From Vibrio kanaloae (GTDB lineage: Bacteria; Pseudomonadota; Gammaproteobacteria; Enterobacterales; Vibrionaceae), in assembly GCF_024347535.1 (NCBI RefSeq), contig NZ_AP025497.1, forward strand, positions 1,240,001 through 1,304,000: a stretch of DNA of 64,000 nt, read 5' to 3'. Made by a program: the position numbers and the translations under genes. The first letter of the stretch is position 1, and each line of letters opens with the position of its first letter. The notes beneath the pieces were generated by a model. That model had not been told where the DNA came from. It did no database searches and saw only the letters and a list, made by a program, of their open reading frames with translations. This document shows positions 34,845-45,200 of the stretch, one piece after another.

Positions 34845-37278
34845 AGCGCTACTTGGTCACTATCGACGTTACCCTCTTCAGATTCTCTTGGTATGGCTTG
34901 GTTTAACCCTTGGCGTCTCACTACTGGTTGGTGTTACAGCCATCAACCAACATGCCAAACAAAGCTATACACATGGCGAACGACTGTTTTCAAATCCTCT
35001 TCCTTACCGTATTCGACCAAAACACAACGCCAATAAAATTCCACAAGGTTTTTATATTCAGCTTCGCCGTGATGGATTTCAGCAGTGCTCTCCTTTTGAC
35101 TATCATCGTATCACCGATGAAAACGGGGCAAACTTTATGCTGACTGGTTTAGACCCTGTGTCTATGCTCCAACTTCAGCCTGGTACTGCCTTAAAAGACC
35201 TCACGACTTTAAACTTAATGAAGCCACCATACCCAATTCTTGTTAGCCATGATCTTGCTGAGTATATGGAGTGGATAAATGGGGACTATATCCACCTTAT
35301 AGATGGCTCTGAGTTAGGGCCAATCGTCGTTGACCAAAATAACCAGATCAACGGCACTCGTCTCATTGCGGATATTTCTTTGCTTAGAATGCTCAAACGC
35401 AGTTCAGGGCTTTCGGTGATTGCGTGCTCAGACATGCCAACGGAGAAGTTTGAACGACTCAAAAATATATTACCGAATGGATTAACTATTTCTCGTAGTT
35501 CGAAGGCGGAACTTGAGTCTCTGACCAGTGCTTTTCACATGAACCTGACCGCGATGGGTATGCTGTCTTTTGTGGTAGGTTTATTTATCTTCTACCAAGC
35601 GATGTCGCTCTCTTTTATTCAGCGTCAACCGTTAGTCGGTATTCTAAGACAAACCGGTGTTTCAGGGTGGCAGTTAACAAAAGCACTTTGTTTAGAGTTG
35701 TTGCTTTTGGTTCTACTGAGCTGGATATGCGGCAATATATTTGGCGTAATGCTAGCTAACCAACTGTTGCCCGCTGTTTCTTCAAGTTTGGGCGACCTTT
35801 ATGATGCTAATGTTGGTTTAACGTTAAGCTGGAGTTGGCGTTGGAGTGGCTATAGCTTATTAATGGCATTGCTTGGTGCATTTTTAGCTTGCGCTTGGCC
35901 GTTGGTTCGTTTGCTTAAGTCTCAACCTATTCGTTTGACCTCGCGGCTTTCATTGATGCGTTTTGCTGGTACTGAGTTTACTTGGCAGGCTTTGATTGGC
36001 TGTGGTTTCTGTGTCGCAGCTGTTGCTGTATATCAAGCTCCCCAGACCCAAGAATCCGGCTTTGCTATTATCGCTCTGATGCTGGTTAGTGTCGCTCTGT
36101 TTACACCTTTCTTGATGTGGAAGCTATTCAATGGTCTCTCTTATTCTTTACGTTGGGTTCGTGCTCGTTGGTTCTTCGCTGACGCTGCCTCAAGCATGAG
36201 CTATCGTGGTGTTGCGACCATGGCTTTTATGTTGGCATTAACGGCAAATATTGGTGTTGAGACCATGGTTGGTAGCTTTAGGGATACCACTGACAAATGG
36301 TTAACACAGCGTTTGGCGGCGGACTTATATATCTACCCAACCAACAATGCTGCTGCTCGTATGAGTAGTTGGTTGTCAGAACAACCTGAAGTAGACTCTG
36401 TGTGGTGGCGTTGGGAGAAAGATCTCGCTTCACCTGTCGGTAGTATTCAAATGGTGAGTACAGGTTCCTCTGAGGGGGAACTGGAAGCTCTGACGATTAA
36501 GTTAGGTATTCCAAATTATTGGTATCATTTACACCACTCTAGAGGCGTGTTGATCAGCGAGTCGATGTCTTTAAAGTTGGGTATTCGTCCTGGGGACTAC
36601 ATTGACCTTTATGACAGCCTAGGTTCCGGTTGGCAGGTTGTTGGTGTGTATTACGATTATGGCAATCCTTACCATCAGGTGATGATGTCACATCGAAACT
36701 GGTTGTATGGATTTGCAGGCAGAGGCAATGTAGGGCTTGGCGTTATATTAGAAGATGATGTGAACTCTGTAGGGTTACGTAGCCGGCTAGAGAGTATATT
36801 TCGATTAGGATCTGAACGTATTTTCGACAATAACAATATCCACAGCCAAGCCATGCGTGTGTTTGATAGAACGTTCGCGATTGCCGACACATTAGGTAAC
36901 ATCACTTTAGTTATTGCGGTTTTCGGGATTTTCTTTGCTACTGTCGCAGGGGAGGTGTCGCGTCAAAGACACATTTCTTTACAACGGTGTTTAGGTGTAT
37001 CTGCAAAAGAACTGATTTTAACTGGTAGCTTACAGTTGTTTGTATTTGGACTCATTTCCTCTTTGATAGCCGTTCCGCTTGGTTTGGCTTTAGCGAGTTT
37101 GATTGTTGATATTGTTATTAAGCAATCTTTTGGTTGGTCACTCGAGTTGCAAGTGATTCCATGGGATTATTTGGTGACATTTGCGTGGGCAATGGCTGCA
37201 TTAATGCTTGCTGGAGCTTTACCTGTTATGAGAATGATTCGGAACACGCCGATGAAATCACTTAGGGATGCGCTTTAA
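34825..37278 (+). CDS. FtsX-family ABC transporter permease (AttF/G-like fusion)
   Basis: This 817-residue membrane protein has two FtsX/MacB-type permease units, each with a large periplasmic domain: an initial helix (about residues 15-35), helices at about 240-380, another block at about 395-490, and a C-terminal set of three at about 690-810. GGAGGG seven bases before ATG 34825 fixes the start inside the ATPase gene. It pairs with the upstream ATPase and resembles LolCE-like and AttFG-like exporters fused into one chain. The substrate is unknown; the following lipocalin-like gene suggests a lipid or hydrophobic compound. Confidence 0.88.
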   Translation: MLWPVVKALLGHYRRYPLQILLVWLGLTLGVSLLVGVTAINQHAKQSYTHGERLFSNPLPYRIRPKHNANKIPQGFYIQLRRDGFQQCSPFDYHRITDENGANFMLTGLDPVSMLQLQPGTALKDLTTLNLMKPPYPILVSHDLAEYMEWINGDYIHLIDGSELGPIVVDQNNQINGTRLIADISLLRMLKRSSGLSVIACSDMPTEKFERLKNILPNGLTISRSSKAELESLTSAFHMNLTAMGMLSFVVGLFIFYQAMSLSFIQRQPLVGILRQTGVSGWQLTKALCLELLLLVLLSWICGNIFGVMLANQLLPAVSSSLGDLYDANVGLTLSWSWRWSGYSLLMALLGAFLACAWPLVRLLKSQPIRLTSRLSLMRFAGTEFTWQALIGCGFCVAAVAVYQAPQTQESGFAIIALMLVSVALFTPFLMWKLFNGLSYSLRWVRARWFFADAASSMSYRGVATMAFMLALTANIGVETMVGSFRDTTDKWLTQRLAADLYIYPTNNAAARMSSWLSEQPEVDSVWWRWEKDLASPVGSIQMVSTGSSEGELEALTIKLGIPNYWYHLHHSRGVLISESMSLKLGIRPGDYIDLYDSLGSGWQVVGVYYDYGNPYHQVMMSHRNWLYGFAGRGNVGLGVILEDDVNSVGLRSRLESIFRLGSERIFDNNNIHSQAMRVFDRTFAIADTLGNITLVIAVFGIFFATVAGEVSRQRHISLQRCLGVSAKELILTGSLQLFVFGLISSLIAVPLGLALASLIVDIVIKQSFGWSLELQVIPWDYLVTFAWAMAALMLAGALPVMRMIRNTPMKSLRDAL

Positions 37279-37279
37279 T

Positions 37280-38416
37280 ATGTCTCAACGGAATCGTACT
37301 ACTAAACTAAGACACCGAGTTGTCTCTTCTCTTTTATTAGTCAGTTTTTTTGGTGCTCTTATCGGTATTTGGGCCTATTATTCATATTTCGCTGATGCTG
37401 GTGAAAAGGGAGTCAATGAAGTCAATTCGGTGCTGGTCAGTGAGCATTTCAATGTATTTGAACCAGTGCTGCCAGATAGAGACGTTTCTTTACCGCGAGA
37501 TTTCTCATTTCATCCAGACTTCCAACACGAATGGTGGCACTACTTTGCGTCGTTAATAGGGGAAGATGGTAAAAAATACTCGGTTCAATGGAGTTTCTTT
37601 CGTATCGCAACAGATGAGCGCGAGGCTTCGGGATGGCAAAGTCCACAGATCTATATTTCAAATGTAGTGATCTCTTCTGAATCTAAAGTCTGGAAGGAGC
37701 AGCGTTTGGCGCGTGGTGGTATTGGTCAAGCTGGAATGACCAATCGCCCGTTTAGAATTTGGATTGATAACTGGAACTGGCGTTCGCTGGGGAACACACC
37801 ATTTCCTAGTCGTCTTCAAGTCAAAACGGATACATTTAGTCTTGAATTGGATACCGTGGCAAAAGGGCCATATGTGTTCAATGATGAGCATGGGTATCAG
37901 AAAAAACACGACTTACTGCCTGTCGCGTCATACAACTTCAGTGCGCCCTTTTTATCATTGAATGGTGTGTTGAACCTAGATGGTATTACCAAGGAAGTTA
38001 AAGGTACTGCATGGGTACATAAAGAGTGGGGTAGTGGCTTGCTGGGCGTCGGGCAACAAGGCTGGGACTGGTTTGTTTTCAACCTCGATGATGGTACAGC
38101 TCTGAGTATTAGCCGCTATCGCCATAACCAACAGTTACCTTATGTGTTTGGAACATTAGCCACTCGTTCAGGCAAAGTCTACCAATTAACGGATTCTGAT
38201 ATTTCTATTAAGCCTTTGCAGAACACGACGTTATTGAATGGCAGAAGAATGCCATTACAGTGGATAATCAACGTGCCACAGTACGATATCAACCTTACGA
38301 CACGTATCCAACGCAGAGATATGTGGTTGCCTTTTGTTATACCTTATTGGGAAGGACCAATTATGGCGAGTGGCAGCCATGAAGCGAAAGGCTTTATGCA
38401 ATTAACCGGTTACTAG
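37280..38416 (+). CDS. AttH/CrtC-like lipocalin domain protein
   Basis: The product has one N-terminal membrane anchor (about residues 13-32) and a large periplasmic domain of the AttH/hydroxyneurosporene-synthase fold. Family motifs include PRDFSFHPDFQHEWWHYFASL near the N-terminus and VKGTAWVHKEWGSGLLG in the centre, with QGWDWFVFNLDDGTALSI following. The ATG at 37280 follows directly after the permease stop (37278); an alternative ATG at 37268 would overlap it. In AttEFGH-type loci this protein is thought to bind the transported lipid-like molecule. Carotenoid hydratase activity is not implied here. A terminator follows. Confidence 0.87.
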   Translation: MSQRNRTTKLRHRVVSSLLLVSFFGALIGIWAYYSYFADAGEKGVNEVNSVLVSEHFNVFEPVLPDRDVSLPRDFSFHPDFQHEWWHYFASLIGEDGKKYSVQWSFFRIATDEREASGWQSPQIYISNVVISSESKVWKEQRLARGGIGQAGMTNRPFRIWIDNWNWRSLGNTPFPSRLQVKTDTFSLELDTVAKGPYVFNDEHGYQKKHDLLPVASYNFSAPFLSLNGVLNLDGITKEVKGTAWVHKEWGSGLLGVGQQGWDWFVFNLDDGTALSISRYRHNQQLPYVFGTLATRSGKVYQLTDSDISIKPLQNTTLLNGRRMPLQWIINVPQYDINLTTRIQRRDMWLPFVIPYWEGPIMASGSHEAKGFMQLTGY

Positions 38417-38426
38417 AAAAACACCT

Positions 38427-38453
38427 AAGGCTATCATTTGATAGCCTTTTTTT
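38427..38453 (+). terminator. Rho-independent terminator of the ABC-lipocalin operon
   Basis: AAGGCTATCA pairs with TGATAGCCTT around a two-base loop, followed by T residues, 10 bases after the lipocalin gene. Confidence 0.85.
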
Positions 38454-38692
38454 ATGTGAATCATTTCCGTCCGGATTAAAAAAATTGTGAATACAGCTTC
38501 GTTTATCTCATCTATACTTATTTAATGGAGCATATTAACATTATGGAATTTACGACGTATTGTTTAGTATTTGTAGGAAAAACCGAAGCTAAACATCCGA
38601 AGAAGTGATTATCTATCGTTAAAGCTTGGATATAAACTCATAGCTATTCTTTGTTATTCGTTTATTTAAATAATAAATATAAGGGCGAAATC
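38454..38692. other. nhaA upstream region with a 27-codon frame
   Basis: The region contains the nhaA promoter area. A short frame at 38525-38608 would encode a 27-residue peptide starting MEHINIMEF and ending KHPKK; it has no clear ribosome-binding site. It could be a leader peptide or chance. Confidence 0.25.
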
Positions 38693-39844
38693 ATGACCGA
38701 CGTCATTCGTGACTTCTTTAAAATGGAATCTGCTGGCGGCATCATACTAGTCATCGCTGCGGCGATCGCAATGTTTGTAGCAAATTCACCACTGAACGAA
38801 ATGTACCAAGGTGTACTTCACAGTTACGTTCTTGGTATGTCTATGTCTCACTGGATTAACGATGGCTTAATGGCCGTGTTCTTTCTTCTCATCGGTTTGG
38901 AAGTAAAGCGCGAACTTTTAGAAGGCGCATTAAAGTCTAAAGAAACAGCAATCTTCCCAGCTATCGCAGCCGTGGGCGGTATGCTAGCTCCTGCACTTAT
39001 CTACGTGTTATTCAATTCTGGTAACCCAGAAGCCTTACAAGGTTGGGCTATCCCTGCAGCAACTGATATCGCATTCGCATTGGGTATAATGGCTCTACTA
39101 GGCAACCGTGTGCCAGTAAGTTTGAAGGTATTCTTACTTGCGTTGGCAATTATTGATGACCTTGGTGTTGTTGTCATTATTGCACTGTTTTATTCAAGCG
39201 ACCTATCCACACTTGCATTAACTATTGGCTTTATTGCGACTGGCGTGCTGTTCATGTTAAACAACAAACATGTAACTAAGCTGAGTGTGTACCTAATTGT
39301 TGGGGCAATTCTTTGGTTCGCAGTACTGAAGTCTGGGGTTCACGCAACATTGGCAGGTGTAGTTATTGGTTTTGCTATCCCGCTGAAAGGTAACAAAGGG
39401 GAGCATTCTCCGCTGAAACATTTAGAGCATGCATTGCACCCATATGTAGCTTTTGCGATCTTGCCAATTTTTGCATTTGCAAATGCAGGTATTTCTTTGG
39501 AAGGCATCTCAATCTCAAGCTTAACAAGTATGTTGCCTTTAGGCATCGCTATGGGTTTATTGATTGGTAAGCCTCTTGGCATCTTTGCATTTAGCTGGGG
39601 TGCGGTGAAACTTGGTATCGCTAAGCTTCCTGAAGGTGTGAACTTTATGAACATATTCGCAGTATCTGTGTTGTGCGGTATTGGTTTTACAATGTCAATC
39701 TTTATCTCTTCACTGGCGTTTGGCCCCACGAACGCGGAGTTTGATACGTTTGCTCGACTCGGTATCCTGATGGGGTCAACGACAGCTGCGATTTTGGGTT
39801 ATATCTTACTGCGTCTGTCTCTACCGAAAACAAACCAACAGTAA
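38693..39844 (+). CDS. nhaA: Na+/H+ antiporter NhaA
   Basis: NhaA expels Na+ or Li+ in exchange for two protons and controls pH and sodium balance, which matters for a marine cell. The 383-residue product has 12 transmembrane helices and family motifs: [21 protein letters not shown] in helix 2, and the ion-binding Asp pair in [16 protein letters not shown] (helix 5; the DD equivalent to Asp163-164 of E. coli). [15 protein letters not shown] lies in helix 4. The frame opens at 38651, but the ATG at 38693 has AAGGGCG upstream and matches the family N-terminus ([19 protein letters not shown]). Confidence 0.96.
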   Translation: MTDVIRDFFKMESAGGIILVIAAAIAMFVANSPLNEMYQGVLHSYVLGMSMSHWINDGLMAVFFLLIGLEVKRELLEGALKSKETAIFPAIAAVGGMLAPALIYVLFNSGNPEALQGWAIPAATDIAFALGIMALLGNRVPVSLKVFLLALAIIDDLGVVVIIALFYSSDLSTLALTIGFIATGVLFMLNNKHVTKLSVYLIVGAILWFAVLKSGVHATLAGVVIGFAIPLKGNKGEHSPLKHLEHALHPYVAFAILPIFAFANAGISLEGISISSLTSMLPLGIAMGLLIGKPLGIFAFSWGAVKLGIAKLPEGVNFMNIFAVSVLCGIGFTMSIFISSLAFGPTNAEFDTFARLGILMGSTTAAILGYILLRLSLPKTNQQ

Positions 39845-39921
39845 GTGGGAATTTAATCGGTTCACCAAGTAACCAGAACTGAGTCACATGGGTATTACAA
39901 TGATTCATGTGACAACAAATA

Positions 39922-39957
39922 AAAAAGCCGTGGAGGGTAACCCTATCACGGCTTTTT
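39922..39957. terminator. bidirectional terminator after nhaA
   Basis: AAAAAGCCGTG (39922-39932) pairs with CACGGCTTTTT (39947-39957). The A and T runs on both sides let it work for nhaA and for the converging OmpA-lipoprotein operon. Confidence 0.8.
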
Positions 39958-40071
39958 ATCTTATTCTCTAGCAATTATTTTTCTAGCAACTAGTTGTGTC
40001 AGGCATTTTCTTGCTTCGTGCTGTTGCTTCTAAAGCAAAATCCATAAACCTTTAGAGACTAGAGTGTTACG

Positions 40072-40683
40072 CTACTTTTCAAGCGTGGTAAATATTGTCC
40101 ACTCCTCGACGATTTGTTCACTTAGCCCTACTACCGTCGCCGTTACTTTTCGATTTAGTGCGTGAGACTTAGGGTCATCGCCATCTTTTTCTAAACGCTC
40201 TTCACCGTAGCCTATAACTCTCACTCGACTCGGGTCGACGCCATTTGATAACAATTCATCTTCAACTTGGTGAGCGCGTTTTTTCGATAACTCTAAGTTG
40301 TATTCACTAGCTCCCACCTTGCTTGCGTAACCTTGAATCTCAATAGACGCGCTTTGATAGGTTTCTAAGAACTCAGCCATGGTCGTGATTTGATCAGAGA
40401 AGATCGGGTTAACTTCAAACGAATCATTGGCAAACAGAATTCTCAACTGTCTGACGTCTTGCGAACGAACTGTCTCTCCGCAACCTTCATTGTCAACGAG
40501 TGACGTTTCAGGTGTACCGGGGCAAGTGTCTCGAGCATTAACCACGCCATCGTTATCATCGTCTTGCAGGTCGGAAATCTGTTCTGCTTCCGGCGTTTCG
40601 ATGTAGGTCTCTTCATTTTGGTTAGAACATGCACATAACGTTATCGTTAAAGCAGAAAGTAATAAGTAAGGTGTCTTCATCAT
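40072..40683 (-). CDS. OmpA-family outer-membrane lipoprotein
   Basis: The product is a lipoprotein (signal MMKTPYLLLSALTITLCACS, lipid on the Cys of LCAC). A thrombospondin-type-3-like calcium stretch (DDDNDGVVNARDTCPGTP) follows, then a C-terminal OmpA peptidoglycan-binding domain (IEIQGYASKVGASEYNLELS, RVRVIGYGEE, HALNRKVTATV). The start ATG overlaps the TolC-like gene's stop (TAATG), giving 203 residues with coupled translation. OmpA-type proteins next to a TolC-like protein and a large type I secreted adhesin are common in LapA-like systems, where they probably stabilise the export channel at the cell wall. Confidence 0.88.
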   Translation of the reverse strand: MMKTPYLLLSALTITLCACSNQNEETYIETPEAEQISDLQDDDNDGVVNARDTCPGTPETSLVDNEGCGETVRSQDVRQLRILFANDSFEVNPIFSDQITTMAEFLETYQSASIEIQGYASKVGASEYNLELSKKRAHQVEDELLSNGVDPSRVRVIGYGEERLEKDGDDPKSHALNRKVTATVVGLSEQIVEEWTIFTTLEK

Positions 40684-41990
40684 TAATACTCCACGGCCGT
40701 TGTCCACTCGTCTGGTATATCGACCAGTAGAGCGTTCAATAGAGAACCGGTAGCGTTCATTACACGATATTTAGCGTACTGTTCAGAGTAATGGGCATCC
40801 AAGTAATCTTTACGGGCTTCAAATAATTCATTCTCAGTGTTGAGCAAGTCAAGCAGAGTACGTTTACCTATTCGGTACTGTTTTTCATAAGCGATAACGG
40901 TTTCCGAAGCTGAATCTACGTGATCAGATAAGAAGTTCTTTTGTTGTAACGTAAGATCCAAAGCACTCCAAGATAGGCGAAGGCCCTCCTCTACTTGGCG
41001 GTAAGCACGATCTCTCAGATCTTTGGCTTTATTCAGTTGGTAAGCTGCCGATTCAGAGTTCGCACTGTCAGTACCTCCGTTATATAGGTTATATCGCATT
41101 CTTAACATTGCCAGAGTTTCTTGGCTCGAACCTTCATCCCCTCCAGCGTCATCACGCCATGATTGAGAAGCTTCAATAGAGAAAGTTGGGTAATTTACTC
41201 CCTTCGACTGCTTGTATTGGAAATATGCTGAATCAACATCTGCAGAAGCGACTTTGATGACTGGATGCTTATCCAAAGCATCAACAATGGCGTCTGTTAG
41301 TGACAAAGGAATCATAGAGATATCAGCTCTCGGGTAAACTAAGCCTAGCGGTTCTTGACCCACAATTCGTCTAAATTGGGTATGGGTATCAATCAAATTA
41401 TTTTGCGCGGCCAATAAATTACCGTGAGCTTTTGCGATCCTAGCTTCTACTTGGGAAACGTCTGCCGTTGAGCCTATACCAGAATTAGCTCGTTTTTTGA
41501 TGTCTTTATAGATTTTTTTGTGTATCGCAAGGTTACTTTCCGATAGGGCTAATACCTCCGTAGCTTTTACTGCATCTAGATAGATTTGGGTAACCTCAAG
41601 TGCTTTGTCTTCGGCGTCCGCGAGCAATTGCAAGCGAACCGATTCGGCTTCAGCGGCGGTGCGGTCAATGTCGTATAGAGTCGCGGAACCATCCCATAAT
41701 AATTGAGTTAGGGATATCGTCGCTTCCTTTCTGGTTAGATCCGTATCAGGTCCGTTATTTGGTGCTGGGTTTATACCTTCGTAACCGATACCTGCATCTA
41801 GGTCGATACTAGGCTTATAAGCGCCACCAGAGGCGTCATTTTGTTTTTTTACGCTCACATACTCATTGAATATACTTTTTATCTCTGGATTCGTTGCCAA
41901 GGTGATCGCAACAGATTGTTCTAGAGTTTGAGCTGCAAGCGGTGTTGCAGTAATTAAGCAACACATGATGGATAGTTTAAACAATTTCAA
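40683..41990 (-). CDS. TolC-family outer-membrane channel for type I secretion
   Basis: The frame opens at 42026, but the strongest start is a TTG at 41990 with AAGGAG seven bases upstream; it gives a proper signal peptide (KLFKLSIMCCLITATPLAAQ). The mature protein is a typical outer-membrane efflux protein with two repeats of long helices and strand pairs, e.g. EATISLTQLLWDGSATLYDID and RMRYNLYNGGTDSANSESAA, and the Gly of RIGKRTLLDLLNTENELFEA. It resembles the TapC/LapE-type channels (TIGR01844). It is divergent from the VCBS adhesin gene and is likely its export channel; the ABC and HlyD partners are not in this window. Confidence 0.9.
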   Translation of the reverse strand: MKLFKLSIMCCLITATPLAAQTLEQSVAITLATNPEIKSIFNEYVSVKKQNDASGGAYKPSIDLDAGIGYEGINPAPNNGPDTDLTRKEATISLTQLLWDGSATLYDIDRTAAEAESVRLQLLADAEDKALEVTQIYLDAVKATEVLALSESNLAIHKKIYKDIKKRANSGIGSTADVSQVEARIAKAHGNLLAAQNNLIDTHTQFRRIVGQEPLGLVYPRADISMIPLSLTDAIVDALDKHPVIKVASADVDSAYFQYKQSKGVNYPTFSIEASQSWRDDAGGDEGSSQETLAMLRMRYNLYNGGTDSANSESAAYQLNKAKDLRDRAYRQVEEGLRLSWSALDLTLQQKNFLSDHVDSASETVIAYEKQYRIGKRTLLDLLNTENELFEARKDYLDAHYSEQYAKYRVMNATGSLLNALLVDIPDEWTTAVEY

Positions 41991-42298
41991 AGTAGCTCTC
42001 CTTCTACTTTTATATGTTTTGACCATTCTCTCAGCAGTATTTTCTGCTTCATTGAGAGACAGACTGTATAAACGAAGCTTAGGACATATGTCAAAAAATG
42101 CGAAGTTTGTTTGTTTTTTTTCATTGGTAAGTCGCTATTGCTATTGACTAATTTTAAAACCGCTATAACAACACTCATTTAGTGAGTTGATTATCAATAA
42201 TGTCGGTACTAAATTTATTGTATGCGACAGCCATAATGCAGAACTGTGAGTAAGTCGGCGTTGAGGGTGTTCTGGGTAGAGGAAGTGGGAACTTAGAT

Positions 42299-45200
42299 AT
42301 GGGAAATATCAACCTAAATATACTAGGTCTTGCTAGCGGGAGTGTAGTGCTCGACGCTCAAGGCCAAGTTAGACGTTTGTCTCCGGGCGAACAACCAGCC
42401 GCTAGCGACGTAATTATCAGTTTTGATACTAGTGAAGAGAGTGTACCAAGTGTTTCTGCACGTTTTGTAGATAACCAGGGCCAACAAAATGTGCTAGATA
42501 CTGATGACGCGATCGCTCAAGTACAACGTGCTATCGAAGAAGGGTTTGATCCAACTGAATTAGGAGAAGAATTTGATACTGGAGCCGGTGAGCAAGGTTC
42601 GAGTTTAACCAACAGCGGAAGAATAGAACGAACTGGTGCAGAGACTCTCGCTCAAACTAACTTTGAAACGGAAGGTTTTGAGTCGCAAGGGTTATCAGAG
42701 ACCCAAAGTATTGCGTTGTTTGACATTATTGCGTTGGTGCTTGTCTCTGGAGAAACTAATGTATTTGAATTTGAGCTAGATGAACCAATTGAAACTGGGG
42801 GAGTTCTGACTACCGACCAACCAGATGTTGTTTTTCTGGCCAAAGAAGAAGAAGGGGAAAATGGACTAGGTTTATTTGTTATAAACGAAGATGGCACTTG
42901 GACCTTTGTTGCCAATAGCCCATTCAACGAACTCTCTGAAGGTGAGGAAATTCAAGATACCATTACTGTTCAAACCTCCGATGGGGGAGAACAAGTGATT
43001 AACGTAACTATTATTGGTACAGATGACCTTGCTGTTGCTACTAATGGCTCGGGAAGCGTAACAGAAGATGTTAACGTTGATGAACTGACAAATCAGCTCG
43101 AGACATCGGGTCAAATCACAATATCTGATGTCGATAATGAAACTCCGACCTTCTTGCTTGATGGCGATTTTGAACCTGAGGGGTCGACGAATCAATCACC
43201 GTTGGGAGCGTTGACTATTTCTCCGGATGGAGAATGGACTTATGTCGTCAACAATGATGCTGTGCAGTACCTGGATGACGATGAGTTCGTTACCGAGGTT
43301 TACACTGTTACTGCGATTGACGGTACAACAAGCGAAGTCACGATTACCATCAATGGTGCGGATGATCCGTCGGAAATCACCGTTGGTGAAGGCGATTCGG
43401 ATATGGGAGAAGTAACAGAGGATGTAGATGTTGATCTAGAAAGCAATAACTTGATGACCTCTGGGACACTTACCATTACAGATGTTGATGCCAATGATGT
43501 CGCGGCTTTTGAGCCCAACGGAACGTTTAATCCGGAAAGTTCGACCAATGAGACCGCGTTGGGTATGTTGACCATAACCGATGATGGAGCATGGACTTAC
43601 GTCGTGGACAACGATGATGTGCAATACCTTGACGACGATGAGTTCGTTACCGAGGTTTACACTGTTACTGCAATTGACGGTACAACAAGCGAAGTCACGA
43701 TTACCATCAATGGTGCGGATGATCCATCTGAAATTACCGTTGGTGAAGGTGACTCTGATACTGGAGAAGTGACCGAAGACTTGAATGTCGACTTAGAGAC
43801 AAACGAACTCATGACGTCGGGTACTCTCACGATTTCCGATGTTGATACTAATGATATGCCGGCCTTTAAGCCTAATGGTGTGTTTACACCGGTGGGTTCT
43901 ACCAATGCATTAGCACTGGGTATGTTAACTATCACACCTGAGGGGGCGTGGAGTTACGTGGTTGATAATGATGCCGTTCAATACCTAGGTGACGACGATA
44001 CAGTTATTGAGAATTATGTGGTCACCGCAATTGATGGTGTTGAACATGTTATCGAAATAACGATCAATGGTGTTAACGATGCTCCTGAAGCAACGAGCTT
44101 TGTGGTGGTCAATGATGACGACGCCGTTATTCCTATTCTGTTCGACTCTGAAGATGGTGGCATGCCAGATTACATCTCAGACATAGAAGATGATTACAAT
44201 GAGATCCCTTTAAATGTTCGTATTAATACTCTACCAACCAGTGGCACGCTTCTTTATACGGATGAAAATGGAGTCACGAGAGAGATAGTGCAGTCTGATG
44301 TGGATAACGGCGTGCTGTTTGTTCCAAATAATATTAGTTTTGTCGCTGGGGCTGGAGAGTTGTTTGAAATGGGCTTCAGTGGCGATCCTGAGGACATGCC
44401 TGACCTTGTCGATGGCTTCCATAATTGGGGAGTGGCGGTATCTCCAACAGAAAGACTGATCACCTTAGCCAACGGCAATACCATTACATTAACTATCGAA
44501 GATAATAATGACAAGCCACTTAAGCAGTATCAAGGTGAGCAGCCTCATGTTGGTTATGGGATTGGTGATACTGATGGTAGAGGTATGAACATGCAGGAGA
44601 CCTTGATCATCGACTTTACCAACAACCCGCTTGATGTCGTTCACTTTGGATTAGATGGTATGGGAGGAGAGTTTAATACCAACAGCAGCGTACATATTGA
44701 AGTTATTTACACGTTTGCTGACGGGACAACGGCTAGCGAGCAATATCAAAAAGACGAAGGCGATACAGGAAACCAGCAGATTCTTTACGAGTTCAGCTAC
44801 TCGTCACCAAGTAATCCTATTGTGGGTATGGAGCTTTCATCTTCGGGTGGTAACTGGGAGCTGCGTTATGTTCAAGGTAACGAGACTGTAACCGATGACC
44901 CTCAGTTTGACTATGTCGCTGTAGATTCAAGTGGCGCTGAAAGCACGGTCGAAACGGTGACCGTTGATACTGAAGAACCACAACTATATAACGTGATTAG
45001 TGCTGCGAGTAACGAACCGCTGTTTGCTGTTGCTGGCAATGATTTATTGATTGGTGATAGTGAGGACAACATCTTTACTTGGTTAGACTCTGCGATCGAT
45101 AACGGTATCGACATCATTAAAGGCTTTGATCTTTATACTAGTGGCGTAGGTGATTTAATTGACCTGAATGATCTCATTGAAGATCCACAAGATGAAACTC

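Noticed and set aside
38525..38608. 27-codon frame upstream of nhaA as a gene
   Set aside because: No ribosome-binding site is visible and the length is within chance; it is kept only as a note in the gap.
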